Assembly (NCBI GenBank): GCA_040757295.1
Contig: JBFLXH010000002.1
Location: 62,001-126,000, forward strand
Reading direction: 5' to 3'
Source of the DNA: JAGXSE01 sp040757295
GTDB taxonomy: Bacteria > Bacillota > PH28-bin88
Length of the DNA stretch: 64,000 bases
Both the position numbers and the translations under genes were made by a program. The notes beneath the pieces are model-generated. The model was given only the letters and a program-made list of their open reading frames with translations. It ran no database searches and was not told the origin of the DNA. Shown in pieces: positions 17,141-25,442 of this stretch; position 1 is the first letter of the stretch; the number at the start of each line of letters is the position of its first letter.

Positions 17141-17783
17141 TTCCTTTCAATTCAGCCCTCAGGGCCTCATACCGGCGATTATCCAGGAGGAAGGAACTGG
17201 CCAGGTCTTGATGCTAGCATATATGAACAAAGAATCCCTGCAAAAGTCCTTAGAAACAGGGGAGACCTGGTTTTTTAGCCGCAGCCGCCAGGAGCTGTGG
17301 CATAAAGGGGCGACTTCCGGGCATGTGCAAAAAATCAAAGACCTTTTCTTTGACTGTGACAGGGATGCCTTGCTTATTCAAGTAGAACAGTCTGGCGTTG
17401 CGTGTCATGAAGGAGAGTTTAGCTGTTTTCATTACCGGGTCTCTGCTGATGGCCAACAGGAATCCTTGCAGGGGCAACAGGGAATGGAGCAGAACCTAGC
17501 CATGCAATTACATAAATTGCTGCAGGTAATTGAAACCAGGAAAGCAGACCGGCCAGAAGGCTCCTACACCTCTTACTTATTTAATTCGGGCCAGGATAAA
17601 ATTCTGAAGAAACTGGGAGAAGAAGCGGTAGAGGTAGTGATTGCCTCCAAGAATCAGAACCGGGAGGAAGTTATATATGAAATAGCAGATTTGTGGTACC
17701 ACTGTTTAGTCCTGATGGCTTACCACGGTGTCAGCCTGCAGGACATATCCCAAGAGCTGAACGGCAGGGTAAGAAGGAAATAA
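17106..17783 (+). CDS. hisI: Bifunctional phosphoribosyl-AMP cyclohydrolase / phosphoribosyl-ATP pyrophosphatase
   Basis: This HisIE fusion performs the second and third steps of histidine synthesis. Of the 225 residues, about 1-115 are HisI, with the zinc and catalytic segment CDRDALLIQVEQSGVACHEG followed by FSCF. About 125-225 are HisE, with LGEEAVEVVIAS and YEIADLWYH. I chose ATG 17106, which overlaps hisF by 35 nt, because the HisI fold starts here; a longer frame back to 17001 reads unconserved sequence. It is the last his gene. The aminotransferase HisC is absent from the operon. Confidence 0.93.
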   Translation: MQLKIVSQELINSFQFSPQGLIPAIIQEEGTGQVLMLAYMNKESLQKSLETGETWFFSRSRQELWHKGATSGHVQKIKDLFFDCDRDALLIQVEQSGVACHEGEFSCFHYRVSADGQQESLQGQQGMEQNLAMQLHKLLQVIETRKADRPEGSYTSYLFNSGQDKILKKLGEEAVEVVIASKNQNREEVIYEIADLWYHCLVLMAYHGVSLQDISQELNGRVRRK

Positions 17784-17896
17784 CTAACAAATAAGCAGGA
17801 ATTATGTGTTCTACACGGAATTAAATTACCAGCGGCCTTTTGTAGTGAGGATCGTGGCAATACAAGCAATTATTGTATAAGGAATGAGGTGGAAGA

Positions 17897-18898
17897 ATGA
17901 AAAACAAGGTATTGCTGGCGGAAAGGATTCATCCGGTGGGAATCAAACTCTTGGAGGAACAGGCGGAAGTCCACCTGGCCCGGGATGCTTCCACTGCCGG
18001 ACTATTGGAAGCCATTGGCGGGATGGCCGGGTTAATTATCCGCAGCACCAAACTGGAAAACGAAGTTTTGGAGGCAGCCGATAGTTTGAAGGTAATCGGC
18101 CGGCATGGTATTGGTTTGGACAACATTGATGTTCCCTTTGCGACCCAAAAGGGAATCGCAGTTGTTAACGCTCCCACTGCCAATGTAAATTCAGTTGCTG
18201 AACATGTCATCGCTATGATGCTGGCTTTGACCAAAAAGCTGCTGCCTGCGGATCAAGCTTTGCGTGCCGGAGATTTTGCCGTAAAAGGCGCTTCTTTGCC
18301 TCAATTATGCCAAAGCAAGGGTTTTTCTGGGATTGAGCTGGAAGGGAAGACCTTGGGTCTAATCGGTTTTGGGAAAATTGGCTCTCTGGTAGCTAAAAAA
18401 TGCGTGGCGGCTTTCGCCATGAAGGTACTGGCCTTTGATCCTCCTTTGAAAGGCCGTATTGAACTGCCGCCAGAAACTGCCTGGGCGGAGAGCAAAGAGG
18501 AACTCCTGGCCCAATCGGATTTCGTCTCTTTGCATTTGCCTTTAACCCCGGCTACTAGGGATTTCATCGGCGAAGCCGAACTGGCCTTAATGAAGCCTTC
18601 TGCCTATTTGATTAATGCTGCCCGGGGCGGGGTGGTAAACGAGGATGCCCTGGTTAAGGCCTTAAAAGCAGGAACAATTGCCGGAGCCGGTCTGGACGTG
18701 TTTGCCCAGGAACCCCCAGATCATACGATGGAACTGTTTAGACTGCCCAATGTAATAGTAAGTCCTCATGCGGCTGCCATGACGGAGGAGGCTTTGCAGC
18801 GGATGGCCCGGGAAGCAGTGGAAGGGGTTTTGGCTGTCCTGCGGGGAGAAAGCCCCTTTAACCTTGTCAACCCTGCTTACCGCACTTTGGGTCAATAG
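17897..18898 (+). CDS. D-isomer-specific 2-hydroxyacid dehydrogenase (3-phosphoglycerate dehydrogenase or hydroxypyruvate reductase)
   Basis: This NAD(P)-dependent cytosolic dehydrogenase interconverts a 2-ketoacid and a D-2-hydroxyacid. The 333 residues include the Rossmann motif LGLIGFGKIG (about 152-161), substrate/catalytic Arg in NAARGGVVNEDAL (about 238), and the catalytic His in SPHAAAM (about 297). It has no C-terminal ACT domain, so it is the short type. ATG 17897 follows GAGGTGGAAGA. It ends in front of repeat copy 2. The glycerate kinase and glycolate genes nearby favour hydroxypyruvate/glycerate over serine synthesis, but SerA activity cannot be excluded. Confidence 0.85.
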   Translation: MKNKVLLAERIHPVGIKLLEEQAEVHLARDASTAGLLEAIGGMAGLIIRSTKLENEVLEAADSLKVIGRHGIGLDNIDVPFATQKGIAVVNAPTANVNSVAEHVIAMMLALTKKLLPADQALRAGDFAVKGASLPQLCQSKGFSGIELEGKTLGLIGFGKIGSLVAKKCVAAFAMKVLAFDPPLKGRIELPPETAWAESKEELLAQSDFVSLHLPLTPATRDFIGEAELALMKPSAYLINAARGGVVNEDALVKALKAGTIAGAGLDVFAQEPPDHTMELFRLPNVIVSPHAAAMTEEALQRMAREAVEGVLAVLRGESPFNLVNPAYRTLGQ

Positions 18899-18900
18899 GT

Positions 18901-19035
18901 TCAACTGGGTCTTGACTTCAGCGGGGGATTGTTACCCCGCTGAAGGTTAGAGCCAGTTAATGCAGTGGCGTAGCCGCTCTTAGACCGCCGCTTGGAGAAG
19001 AGGGGGTATTAGAGCGGATAGCCATCTGTGATAAA
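18901..19035 (-). repeat. Dispersed structured repeat, copy 2 (reverse orientation)
   Basis: Read on the minus strand it runs from TTTATCACAGATGGCTATCC to ACCCAGTTGA. It keeps the outer hairpin arms (GGCTA.CCGCTCT and AGAGCGGCTACGCCACTGC) and the terminal hairpin CTTCAGCGGGG / CCCCCGCTGAAG inside AACTGG/CCAGTT. It is shorter than copies 1 and 3 because the central insert is reduced. It fills the gap between two convergent genes. Confidence 0.85.
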
Positions 19036-19060
19036 AAGGGGCGCCCCCACCGGGCGCCCT
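19033..19060 (-). terminator. Terminator of the glycerate kinase-dehydrogenase operon
   Basis: On the minus strand two GGGCGCCC arms (19052-19059 and 19039-19046) form a GC-rich hairpin with a 5-nt loop, followed by CTTTTT, whose T run overlaps the end of repeat copy 2. It lies 26 nt beyond the dehydrogenase stop. Confidence 0.8.
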
Positions 19061-19085
19061 CTTAATTAGACTTTGGAGTTTTAAA

Positions 19086-20072
19086 TTAAGGCCGCAATAC
19101 CACTTTAATCGCAGTGTCATCCTTGTCCACCAGATCAAAGGCTTCTTTGATCTTATCCAGGGGAAACTCATGAGTGATCAGGGACTTGACGTCAATCAGT
19201 TTCTGAACTACCGGCCTTAAAGAACCCGGTGTCCACACAAACCGCTCTTGGGGCGAATGGTGTACCAGGCAGGTATTGATATGCTCAATCCCGTCATCAT
19301 GCCAGCGGCTGATATTTAGCTTCACCGGGGTGGTAATCCAGCTGTACCAGACAAATTTCCCATTGTGTTTGAGTATTTCTGTCGCTTGGTTAATTGATTG
19401 TTCACTTCCTGCTGCTTCGACTACCACGTCGGCTCCCATATCCTTGGTGAGGGTTTTTACCACCTCAACAGGGTCCTGTTTGGCAGCGTTAATAACTATA
19501 TCTGCCCCCAGCTTTTTTGCCAGATCCAATTTGCCATCCAGCACATCAACTACAACCGTGGTGGCGGCGCCTTTCTTTTTAACTACCTGAGCAATGATCT
19601 GCCCGGCAAACCCTGCTCCCATGATCACAACCGTATCGCCTAACTGGACACCGGAGTATAGCCCGGAGTACATAGCACAGGCAATCGGTTCCCCAAGGCA
19701 GGCCAGGTCCATATCCAGACCCGCTGGCACTGGCTGCAGTTCCCAAACCTTAGCCTTAAAAAACTGAGACAGGTTGTTATTCCAGCCAAAAGCCATTACC
19801 TTATCTCCAACCTGGTATTCCCGCACTTTGCTGCCGGTTTCAACAACAGTGCCACCGCTTTCATGTCCCAGATAAAAGGGGAATTTTGGCTCTTGCCGGA
19901 ATTCAGCTGTTTTTGGTGGGAGCTGGCCCCGGTAAAAGGTCTTATCCGAGCCGCAAATACCTACCAGGTGGTTCTGTACGATAACCTCATCTTCGCCGCA
20001 AATAAGCTCCCTCTCAATTAGTTCGATGTCATAGGGTCCCTTCAGTAATGCTGCTTTTGTCTTAATGCTCAA
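19086..20072 (-). CDS. Zinc-type medium-chain alcohol/polyol dehydrogenase
   Basis: This NAD(P)-dependent MDR-family dehydrogenase would oxidise a secondary alcohol or polyol, or reduce the matching ketone. In the 328 residues catalytic zinc ligands are seen in GICGSDK (Cys about 40) and LGHESGG (His/Glu about 69-70). The Rossmann motif is VIMGAGFAG. The structural-zinc lobe with four closely spaced Cys is missing, as in sorbitol-dehydrogenase-like members. It starts with TTG after AGGAGGG and overlaps the glycerate kinase stop by 4 nt, so the two are coupled. The substrate is unknown; a C3 compound would suit the neighbour. Confidence 0.83.
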   Translation of the reverse strand: MSIKTKAALLKGPYDIELIERELICGEDEVIVQNHLVGICGSDKTFYRGQLPPKTAEFRQEPKFPFYLGHESGGTVVETGSKVREYQVGDKVMAFGWNNNLSQFFKAKVWELQPVPAGLDMDLACLGEPIACAMYSGLYSGVQLGDTVVIMGAGFAGQIIAQVVKKKGAATTVVVDVLDGKLDLAKKLGADIVINAAKQDPVEVVKTLTKDMGADVVVEAAGSEQSINQATEILKHNGKFVWYSWITTPVKLNISRWHDDGIEHINTCLVHHSPQERFVWTPGSLRPVVQKLIDVKSLITHEFPLDKIKEAFDLVDKDDTAIKVVLRP

Positions 20073-21220
20073 GCTGTTTTCCCTCCTATAATCTTTCCGA
20101 CGAGAATTAGTCTCATAGTACGTTCAGCTGCGTCTGCCAGTAAATCTGACGCTTTTTCCATCGCCTGCTGCAAACCCATAGGACCATTTACTAGCGTTAC
20201 AGCTGAATTAATACCTAACTCAAAAACCTGGTGGGCTCCCGGGCCGATTTCCCCTACCAGAGCAATCACCGGAACCCCATAACTGGCAGCCCGTTTCGCT
20301 ACTCCTACCGGAACTTTTCCAAAGGCTGACTGGTGATCAAGCCGTCCTTCGCCGGTTATTACCAAGTCAACTTTGGTAAGGTAATTTTCTAACTTTACCG
20401 TGTCCAATACCGATTCAACCCCGGAGCGGAGTTCGGCGCCAGCAAAGGCAATTAGACCTGCCCCCAGACCGCCGGCCGCCCCAGCCCCGGGGATTTCCAT
20501 CACGTCCTGGTTAAGCTCTTGGGCTATTACTTGGGCAAAGTGGCGCAAGTTGGCATCAAGCAGTTTTATCATTTCCGGCGAGGCGCCTTTTTGGGGGCCA
20601 TAGATGGCGGCGGCGCCGTTAGGGCCGCATAAAGGGTTTTTTACATCGCAAGCAACGATGATGGGTGTTGTTTTTATTCTGGGGTCAAGGCCTGACATAT
20701 TGATTTCAGCCAGCCTGCCCAGAGAGCCGCCCCCATGGGGAAGCTCTTGTCCGCTGGCGTCCTTAAGGCTTACGCCCAAAGCTTGAGCCATACCTGCCCC
20801 GCCGTCATTGGTTGCACTGCCGCCAATACCGATAATAATGCGGTTTGCCCCAGAGTCGAGGGCTTTAAGGATTAATTCCCCTGTGCCGTAGGTGGTAGTA
20901 ACCATTGGGTTCCTTAATCCCTCAGGAACTAGGGTAAGCCCGGAGGCTTCGGCCATCTCCAAAACGGCTGTTCCTTCGGGAAGTAAGCCAAAGCGGGCTT
21001 CTACTGGAGCGCCTAAAGGCCCGGTTACTTCAGTTGTAATTAATTGCCCGCCGGTAGCTGCAATCAGGGCTTGTACCGTGCCTTCCCCTCCATCTGCCAT
21101 AGGAATAACAGCAATTTCTGCTTCCGGGCAGACCCGAAGGATCCCTTTGGTGACTGCTGCCCCAACTTCCTGGCTAGTTAAACTGCCCTTAAAGGAATCT
21201 GAAGCGATCAAAATTCTCAA
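20069..21220 (-). CDS. Glycerate kinase (GarK/GlxK family)
   Basis: This enzyme phosphorylates D-glycerate, giving 2- or 3-phosphoglycerate for glycolysis. The 383 residues have the family N-terminus MRILIASDSFKGSLTS, the ADGGEGT segment, GIGGSATNDGGAGMAQALG, and the C-terminal VITGEGRLDHQS and VALVGEIG. Length is normal for class I glycerate kinase. The start is TTG 21220 behind GGGGGTG. It lies in a minus-strand set with the dehydrogenase downstream and the two-component system upstream. It links the glyoxylate/hydroxypyruvate genes of this region to central metabolism. Confidence 0.92.
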   Translation of the reverse strand: MRILIASDSFKGSLTSQEVGAAVTKGILRVCPEAEIAVIPMADGGEGTVQALIAATGGQLITTEVTGPLGAPVEARFGLLPEGTAVLEMAEASGLTLVPEGLRNPMVTTTYGTGELILKALDSGANRIIIGIGGSATNDGGAGMAQALGVSLKDASGQELPHGGGSLGRLAEINMSGLDPRIKTTPIIVACDVKNPLCGPNGAAAIYGPQKGASPEMIKLLDANLRHFAQVIAQELNQDVMEIPGAGAAGGLGAGLIAFAGAELRSGVESVLDTVKLENYLTKVDLVITGEGRLDHQSAFGKVPVGVAKRAASYGVPVIALVGEIGPGAHQVFELGINSAVTLVNGPMGLQQAMEKASDLLADAAERTMRLILVGKIIGGKTA

Positions 21221-21271
21221 AAGAATTTTGCACCCCCTAGAATGTAGTGTATAGAAATCTGCGGCTAAAGG

Positions 21272-21973
21272 CTAAATACCACCTGGCTCCGAATTATTGG
21301 CATAATAAAGCTTGGTTGGCCTGCCTTTTGTACCGTATTCCAATTCCACCTTAATCTTGCCCTTTGCTACTAAGTACTCCAGGTAGCGCCAAACAGTTAT
21401 TTTAGACATGGATAGGGCGGAAGCAATCTGTTGGCAGCTCAGAGCCCTGACTTGTTTAAGCAAAAAGGACATAATCTGGTCAAGGGTTAATGAATGGACA
21501 CCTTTGGGAAGAGGCCCCATCTGCTCAGGTTTTTCGCTGGATATTTGATTTAAGTTGTCCAAATCTTCCTGGCTCAGGTCTTTGTCTTTGGCCAGAATTG
21601 ACCTTAGTCGCAGGTAGTTCTTTAAGGCCTTTTCCAGCCGCTCCAGGTCGAAAGGCTTAATTATGTAATCAATGGCGCCATGGCGCAGGGCTTGGGAAAC
21701 AGTAGAAATGTCTTTGGCTGCAGTAATCAAGATTACGTCTGAAGGCAGGTCTTGTTGGCGAATAGCCTGGAGCAAGCTGAGACCGCTACCGGAAGGAAGG
21801 TAAATGTCTAATAAAACCAGGTCAGGTTTCAGTGCTGCAATCGCATTAATGGCTTCTTCCTCGGTGGTGCAAATTCCCACTACCTTGAAAGGGACCACTT
21901 TTTCTGTCAACTGCTTATTAATATGGGCTACCATAGGGTCATCTTCTACAATTAAGACCTGAACGGTTTTCAC
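21272..21973 (-). CDS. Response regulator, CitB/DcuR family
   Basis: This is the DNA-binding partner of the sensor kinase encoded just upstream. The 233 residues contain a receiver domain with acidic pocket EDD (about 10-12), phospho-acceptor Asp in LVLLDIYLP (about 56), Thr in LITAAKD and Lys in YIIKPFD. A C-terminal HTH (ALSCQQIASALSMSKITVWRYLEYLVAKG) follows. GTG 21973 follows GGAGGGCAAAAAG. Regulators of this type switch on uptake and use of citrate or C4-dicarboxylates. The tctCBA transporter 6 kb away is a plausible target (inference). Confidence 0.92.
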   Translation of the reverse strand: MKTVQVLIVEDDPMVAHINKQLTEKVVPFKVVGICTTEEEAINAIAALKPDLVLLDIYLPSGSGLSLLQAIRQQDLPSDVILITAAKDISTVSQALRHGAIDYIIKPFDLERLEKALKNYLRLRSILAKDKDLSQEDLDNLNQISSEKPEQMGPLPKGVHSLTLDQIMSFLLKQVRALSCQQIASALSMSKITVWRYLEYLVAKGKIKVELEYGTKGRPTKLYYANNSEPGGI

Positions 21974-21985
21974 CTTTTTGCCCTC

Positions 21986-23584
21986 CTATTCTTGGTCATC
22001 AAAAATTGAATAGGGAATGGTGACAGTGAAGGTAGTGCCTGTTTGGTTCGAGTAATACTGAATTTTCCCGCCGGCCGCCGTGATCCTGGTCTTAATAATG
22101 GCCAGACCGAGGCCGCTGCCCCTGTTTTTGGTGGTATAGCCTTCTTGGTAAATCTTATCCCCAATCTCCGGGGGGATGCCAGGACCGTAATCAATTACTT
22201 GCAAAGAAATTTCCCAGTCGGTTTGCCGGACCTCCACCCAAACTTTTCTCCTGGGTGAAGGCTGATCAGCCACTGCATCAAAGGCGTTTTCAATTAAGTT
22301 TCCCAAGACAACCACCATGGCGTGTTCGTCAAAATGAGGGGGTAATGAGAACAATTGACTTAAGTCACTGATATCCAAATCAATATTCTTTTCTTCAGCT
22401 TCGCTGGCCTTTCCCAGTAATAGCCCGGCAACAGCATCATTATGGATATTTTCCGTCAAAAATGCGATTAATTGTTGGTTTCGGCTGGTAATATTAGTAA
22501 TATACCTTTTTGCTTCCTCATAGGAGCCCAGCTGAATTAGGCCCGAAATCACATGCATTTTGTTCAGGAATTCATGACTATGGGCTCTGATGCTGTTAAT
22601 AATTTTCTTGACCCCAGTTAACTCCTCAGCCAGCCGGCTGACTTCGTTTAAAGGCCTGAAGGTGGCTATTGCCCCTACAACCTCTCCGTTAATTACCAAG
22701 GGAAGCCTGTTAGTAAGAATCGTATTTCCTCCCAAGGCCAAATACTGGTCGTATTCTGCCTGCATGGTATGCATAACTTCGGGCAGCCGGGAATTTGGAA
22801 TTATGTTGGTAATTGGTTTTCCAATGGCCTCATCACCGTGGGCAAGCAGTTTTTGGGCGGCTTGGTTAATTACTGTAACATTACAGTTTTTATCGATAGC
22901 TATGACGCCTTCTTTTACAGACATCAGCATTGTTTCTCTTTCTTTTAATAAAGTGGCAATTTCCCGGGGTTCCATTCCAAACATGATATTTTTGATGTTT
23001 TTTGACAATAGAATTGAAAAAAGAAGCACTACCGCCAGCCCCAGGGGAGTAACAGCATAAAAGATTTTATAAATCCGCGACATGATTTCAGAAATCTCCG
23101 GCTGAAAGAAACCGACAGCAACTGCGCCTACCTGGCGTTGATTGAAATCATAAACTGGGGCAAAGGCGCGAATAGAGGGACCGGATATGCCGACTGCCTT
23201 GGAACTGTAAGACTCTCCTCTTAAAGCTGGACCTTCGTCTCCCCCGGTAAACCGGTTTCCGATCAGGGATTTGTTAGGGTGAGAATATCTAATACTGTCC
23301 ATGTTCATAAAAACAACAAAGGCGGCATTGGTTGCCTGCATTACTTCCGCGGCTACTAATTCCAGGCCCTCCGATGGGTTGGCATGACCATAGTATGCTC
23401 TTGCATCCAAACGGGTGGCAGTAAGCCTGGCAATGGTCAGGGCCTGATTTCTCAGGTGTTCTTCTGTCTTATGGCCGAGGTAAAAGTAAAAAGAAAATAA
23501 AGCCACCAGCAAGGTGATTAACCCGCAAAGGGCAGTCGCAAGAAAAACCTTGATATGAAGAGGCCAAGAAAGCAGTTTTTGCAG
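21986..23584 (-). CDS. Sensor histidine kinase, CitA/DcuS family (probable CTG start)
   Basis: This membrane sensor for an external carboxylate controls the adjacent regulator. Order: N-terminal helix, extracytoplasmic PDC/sCache sensor (about 55-180, with RAFAPVYDFNQRQVGAVAVGF), second helix (VTPLGLAVVLLFSILL), cytoplasmic PAS domain (VIAIDKNCNVTVINQAAQKLL), phospho-acceptor His in RAHSHEFLNKMHVISGL, and HATPase (NLIENAFDAV, DYGPGIP, GSGLGLAI). The first TTG (23512) would cut through the first helix. Open frame continues upstream to CTG 23584, 7 nt after GGAGG, directly behind a TAA, giving 532 residues and a whole helix. I therefore prefer CTG. Confidence 0.85.
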   Translation of the reverse strand: MQKLLSWPLHIKVFLATALCGLITLLVALFSFYFYLGHKTEEHLRNQALTIARLTATRLDARAYYGHANPSEGLELVAAEVMQATNAAFVVFMNMDSIRYSHPNKSLIGNRFTGGDEGPALRGESYSSKAVGISGPSIRAFAPVYDFNQRQVGAVAVGFFQPEISEIMSRIYKIFYAVTPLGLAVVLLFSILLSKNIKNIMFGMEPREIATLLKERETMLMSVKEGVIAIDKNCNVTVINQAAQKLLAHGDEAIGKPITNIIPNSRLPEVMHTMQAEYDQYLALGGNTILTNRLPLVINGEVVGAIATFRPLNEVSRLAEELTGVKKIINSIRAHSHEFLNKMHVISGLIQLGSYEEAKRYITNITSRNQQLIAFLTENIHNDAVAGLLLGKASEAEEKNIDLDISDLSQLFSLPPHFDEHAMVVVLGNLIENAFDAVADQPSPRRKVWVEVRQTDWEISLQVIDYGPGIPPEIGDKIYQEGYTTKNRGSGLGLAIIKTRITAAGGKIQYYSNQTGTTFTVTIPYSIFDDQE

Positions 23585-23819
23585 TTAAACCCCTCCCTGT
23601 AAAAGGGTATACATAAATTTTATCATAAATTTCTAACTTTAAAAAAATCTTTTTTGATAGATTAATTAAAAAGCCTCCTGGCCGGTTTTCTGAAGCCGTT
23701 AATAAACTGGCCAAGTGCTTCGTTATTATGGCAGGGTGTTGAAATTGGCTGCAGAGGGAAAAAATAAAGAAAAAAGTGCTGGATTTAACAAGGAAAAAAT
23801 TATCTTAGTGCCGAATTCC

Positions 23820-23829
23820 TTGTATGCAA
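23820..23829. promoter_or_regulatory. GntR/FadR-type operator-like site upstream of the GntR gene
   Basis: TTGTATGCAA differs by one base from the perfect palindrome TTGTATACAA found at 24653-24662. It lies 50 nt upstream of the GntR start. Its core matches the GT-N-AC type sites of FadR-like GntR regulators, so autoregulation is likely (inference). Confidence 0.5.
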
Positions 23830-23878
23830 AAATCCCTGTAGGCATGTTTATTTTTATATATGGATCGGAGTGAATACT

Positions 23879-24559
23879 TTGCCCCAATTAAAAAATAGTC
23901 CTTTTCAGCTTAAGAATAGGTCTCTTTTAACCGAACAAGTCTATTTATTAATAAAAAATGCTATTTTTGAAGGAGTTTTTAAACCAGGGGAACGTTTAAA
24001 GGAGATAGAATTGGCTGAAAAATTAGGAGTAAGCAGGACCCCAATTCGGGAGGCAATTAACCAACTAAAACTGGAAGGGCTACTAACTCCCCTTGTGGGT
24101 GGAGGTGTTAAAGTTGTGGAATTTTCCATTGACGAAATTCACGAGATTTTTGATTTGCGTACATTGTTAGAAACCTATGCGATTCAAAAGGCAATTGACA
24201 ACATTACTGAAGCGCAGCTAAAGCGTTTAGAGGAAATAGTGGCCACGAGTAAAATTGCTCACCAGCAAGGAAACCTTGAAAGAATAATTGAATTAAATGC
24301 CCAGTTTCATAACGAGATAATCAGCGCCAGTTGCAATAAGAAACTGTGTGAATTTATTGCCAGTTTGCGAAATTACCTGCAGCCATTTCGTAATGTGAGC
24401 ATGCGTCACTCTTTGGAACCTGAAATCTCAATAAAAGGACATTGGGAAATATTGCAGGCGATCAAGCTGGGGGACAAAGATAAGGCATTAGAGCTTATGA
24501 ACAGCCATTTGGCCACAGCACGACAATTGTTCCTTGAGAAGATTGGTAAGGATGTCTGA
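23879..24559 (+). CDS. GntR-family regulator (FadR subfamily, FCD domain)
   Basis: This is a DNA-binding repressor whose C-terminal FCD domain normally binds a carboxylate ligand. The winged HTH is near residues 10-75 (GERLKEIELAEKLGVSRTPIREAINQL). The FCD helices follow, with likely metal/ligand residues in DLRTLLETYAI, AQFHNEII and HWEILQAI. I favour TTG 23879 behind GGAG (GTG 23870 overlaps that site), giving 226 residues. It is divergent from the sensor kinase and upstream of the ferredoxin/Cys-His gene pairs. The operator-like palindromes on both sides of the gene suggest it controls itself and the genes that follow. Confidence 0.9.
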   Translation: MPQLKNSPFQLKNRSLLTEQVYLLIKNAIFEGVFKPGERLKEIELAEKLGVSRTPIREAINQLKLEGLLTPLVGGGVKVVEFSIDEIHEIFDLRTLLETYAIQKAIDNITEAQLKRLEEIVATSKIAHQQGNLERIIELNAQFHNEIISASCNKKLCEFIASLRNYLQPFRNVSMRHSLEPEISIKGHWEILQAIKLGDKDKALELMNSHLATARQLFLEKIGKDV

Positions 24560-24651
24560 GTCGCCTAATTCCTGATTTTTAATTAATTTAATTTCATTAT
24601 TTTATTTAGAGGAAATAATTTCGGAAGAGCGAAAAACGATCCATAAAAATC

Positions 24652-24663
24652 TTTGTATACAAA
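24652..24663. promoter_or_regulatory. Perfect palindromic operator candidate upstream of the first gene pair
   Basis: TTTGTATACAAA is a perfect 12-bp palindrome, 54 nt before the first ferredoxin-domain gene. It shares its core with the site at 23820-23829. It is the most likely binding site of the adjacent GntR/FCD protein (inference). Confidence 0.55.
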
Positions 24664-24716
24664 AATGCAAGTGGACAATTGCTCAGACTAAGGAGAGAGG
24701 AGATGTAAGAAGAAGG

Positions 24717-25439
24717 ATGTTAATCAACAAAGAAACCTGTATTGACTGCGGCATCTGTGTATCCCGGTGCCCGGTGGGGGCCATCAAGACGGACGCCCCG
24801 GAAGGTATTCAAGTTGACCTAGATGAATGTGTGGAGTGTGGAGTTTGTAAACGCTTGCGAATGTGCCCTACCGAGGCTATCTATCAACAGCCATTGACCT
24901 GGCCGCGCACTATCCGAAGCCTTATGAGTGATGAACTGGTGGTAGCGGAAGAGACTGGGATCTCTGGTCGGGGGACAGAGGAAATGAAAACTAACGATGT
25001 AACCGGTCGTTTTAAGCCCGGATGGGCTGGTCTGGCTATTGAATTGGGCCGCCCTGGAATAGCCGCCAGGATGTACGACATGGAAAAAGTGGCCATGGCG
25101 GTGGCCAAAGAGGGTGTGGAGTTTGAAAAAGCAAACCCCATTACCAGTATGATGGCGGACCCCAAGACAGGAAAATTCAAAGAGGAACTATTGAACGAAC
25201 GGGTACTGTCCGGCGTAATTGAGCTGGTTATTCCCCTTGAGAAAGTGCCGGCCATTATCAGCCGACTAAAAGAAGTTGAGCCGCAATTGGACACGGTTTT
25301 TAGCCTTGGCATTATCTCAAAGGTTGAACCGGATGGTACCATTCCCCACGTCAAGGTGATCCAAGACTTGGGACTGTGGATATCTCCGAATGGAAAAAAC
25401 AATGTGGGCCTTGGCAGGCCCCTGGCAAAGGAGGACTAA
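24717..25439 (+). CDS. Ferredoxin-domain protein of unknown family, pair A
   Basis: I do not recognise a named family. The 240 residues begin with a two-cluster ferredoxin domain: CIDCGICVSRCPVG (about 8-21) and CVECGVCKRLRMCP (about 38-51; the last Cys spacing is one longer than usual). A roughly 170-residue domain follows with strongly conserved blocks shared with its paralogue at 26239: GRGTEEMKTN, ELGRPG, EKVAMAVAK, LDTVFSL, and a C-terminal GLGRPLAKED. It is soluble and has no signal peptide. It is followed 3 nt later by a Cys/His-rich partner gene. A redox role with that partner is an inference. Identity to the paralogue looks near 45-50 percent by eye. Confidence 0.8.
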   Translation: MLINKETCIDCGICVSRCPVGAIKTDAPEGIQVDLDECVECGVCKRLRMCPTEAIYQQPLTWPRTIRSLMSDELVVAEETGISGRGTEEMKTNDVTGRFKPGWAGLAIELGRPGIAARMYDMEKVAMAVAKEGVEFEKANPITSMMADPKTGKFKEELLNERVLSGVIELVIPLEKVPAIISRLKEVEPQLDTVFSLGIISKVEPDGTIPHVKVIQDLGLWISPNGKNNVGLGRPLAKED

Positions 25440-25442
25440 ACA

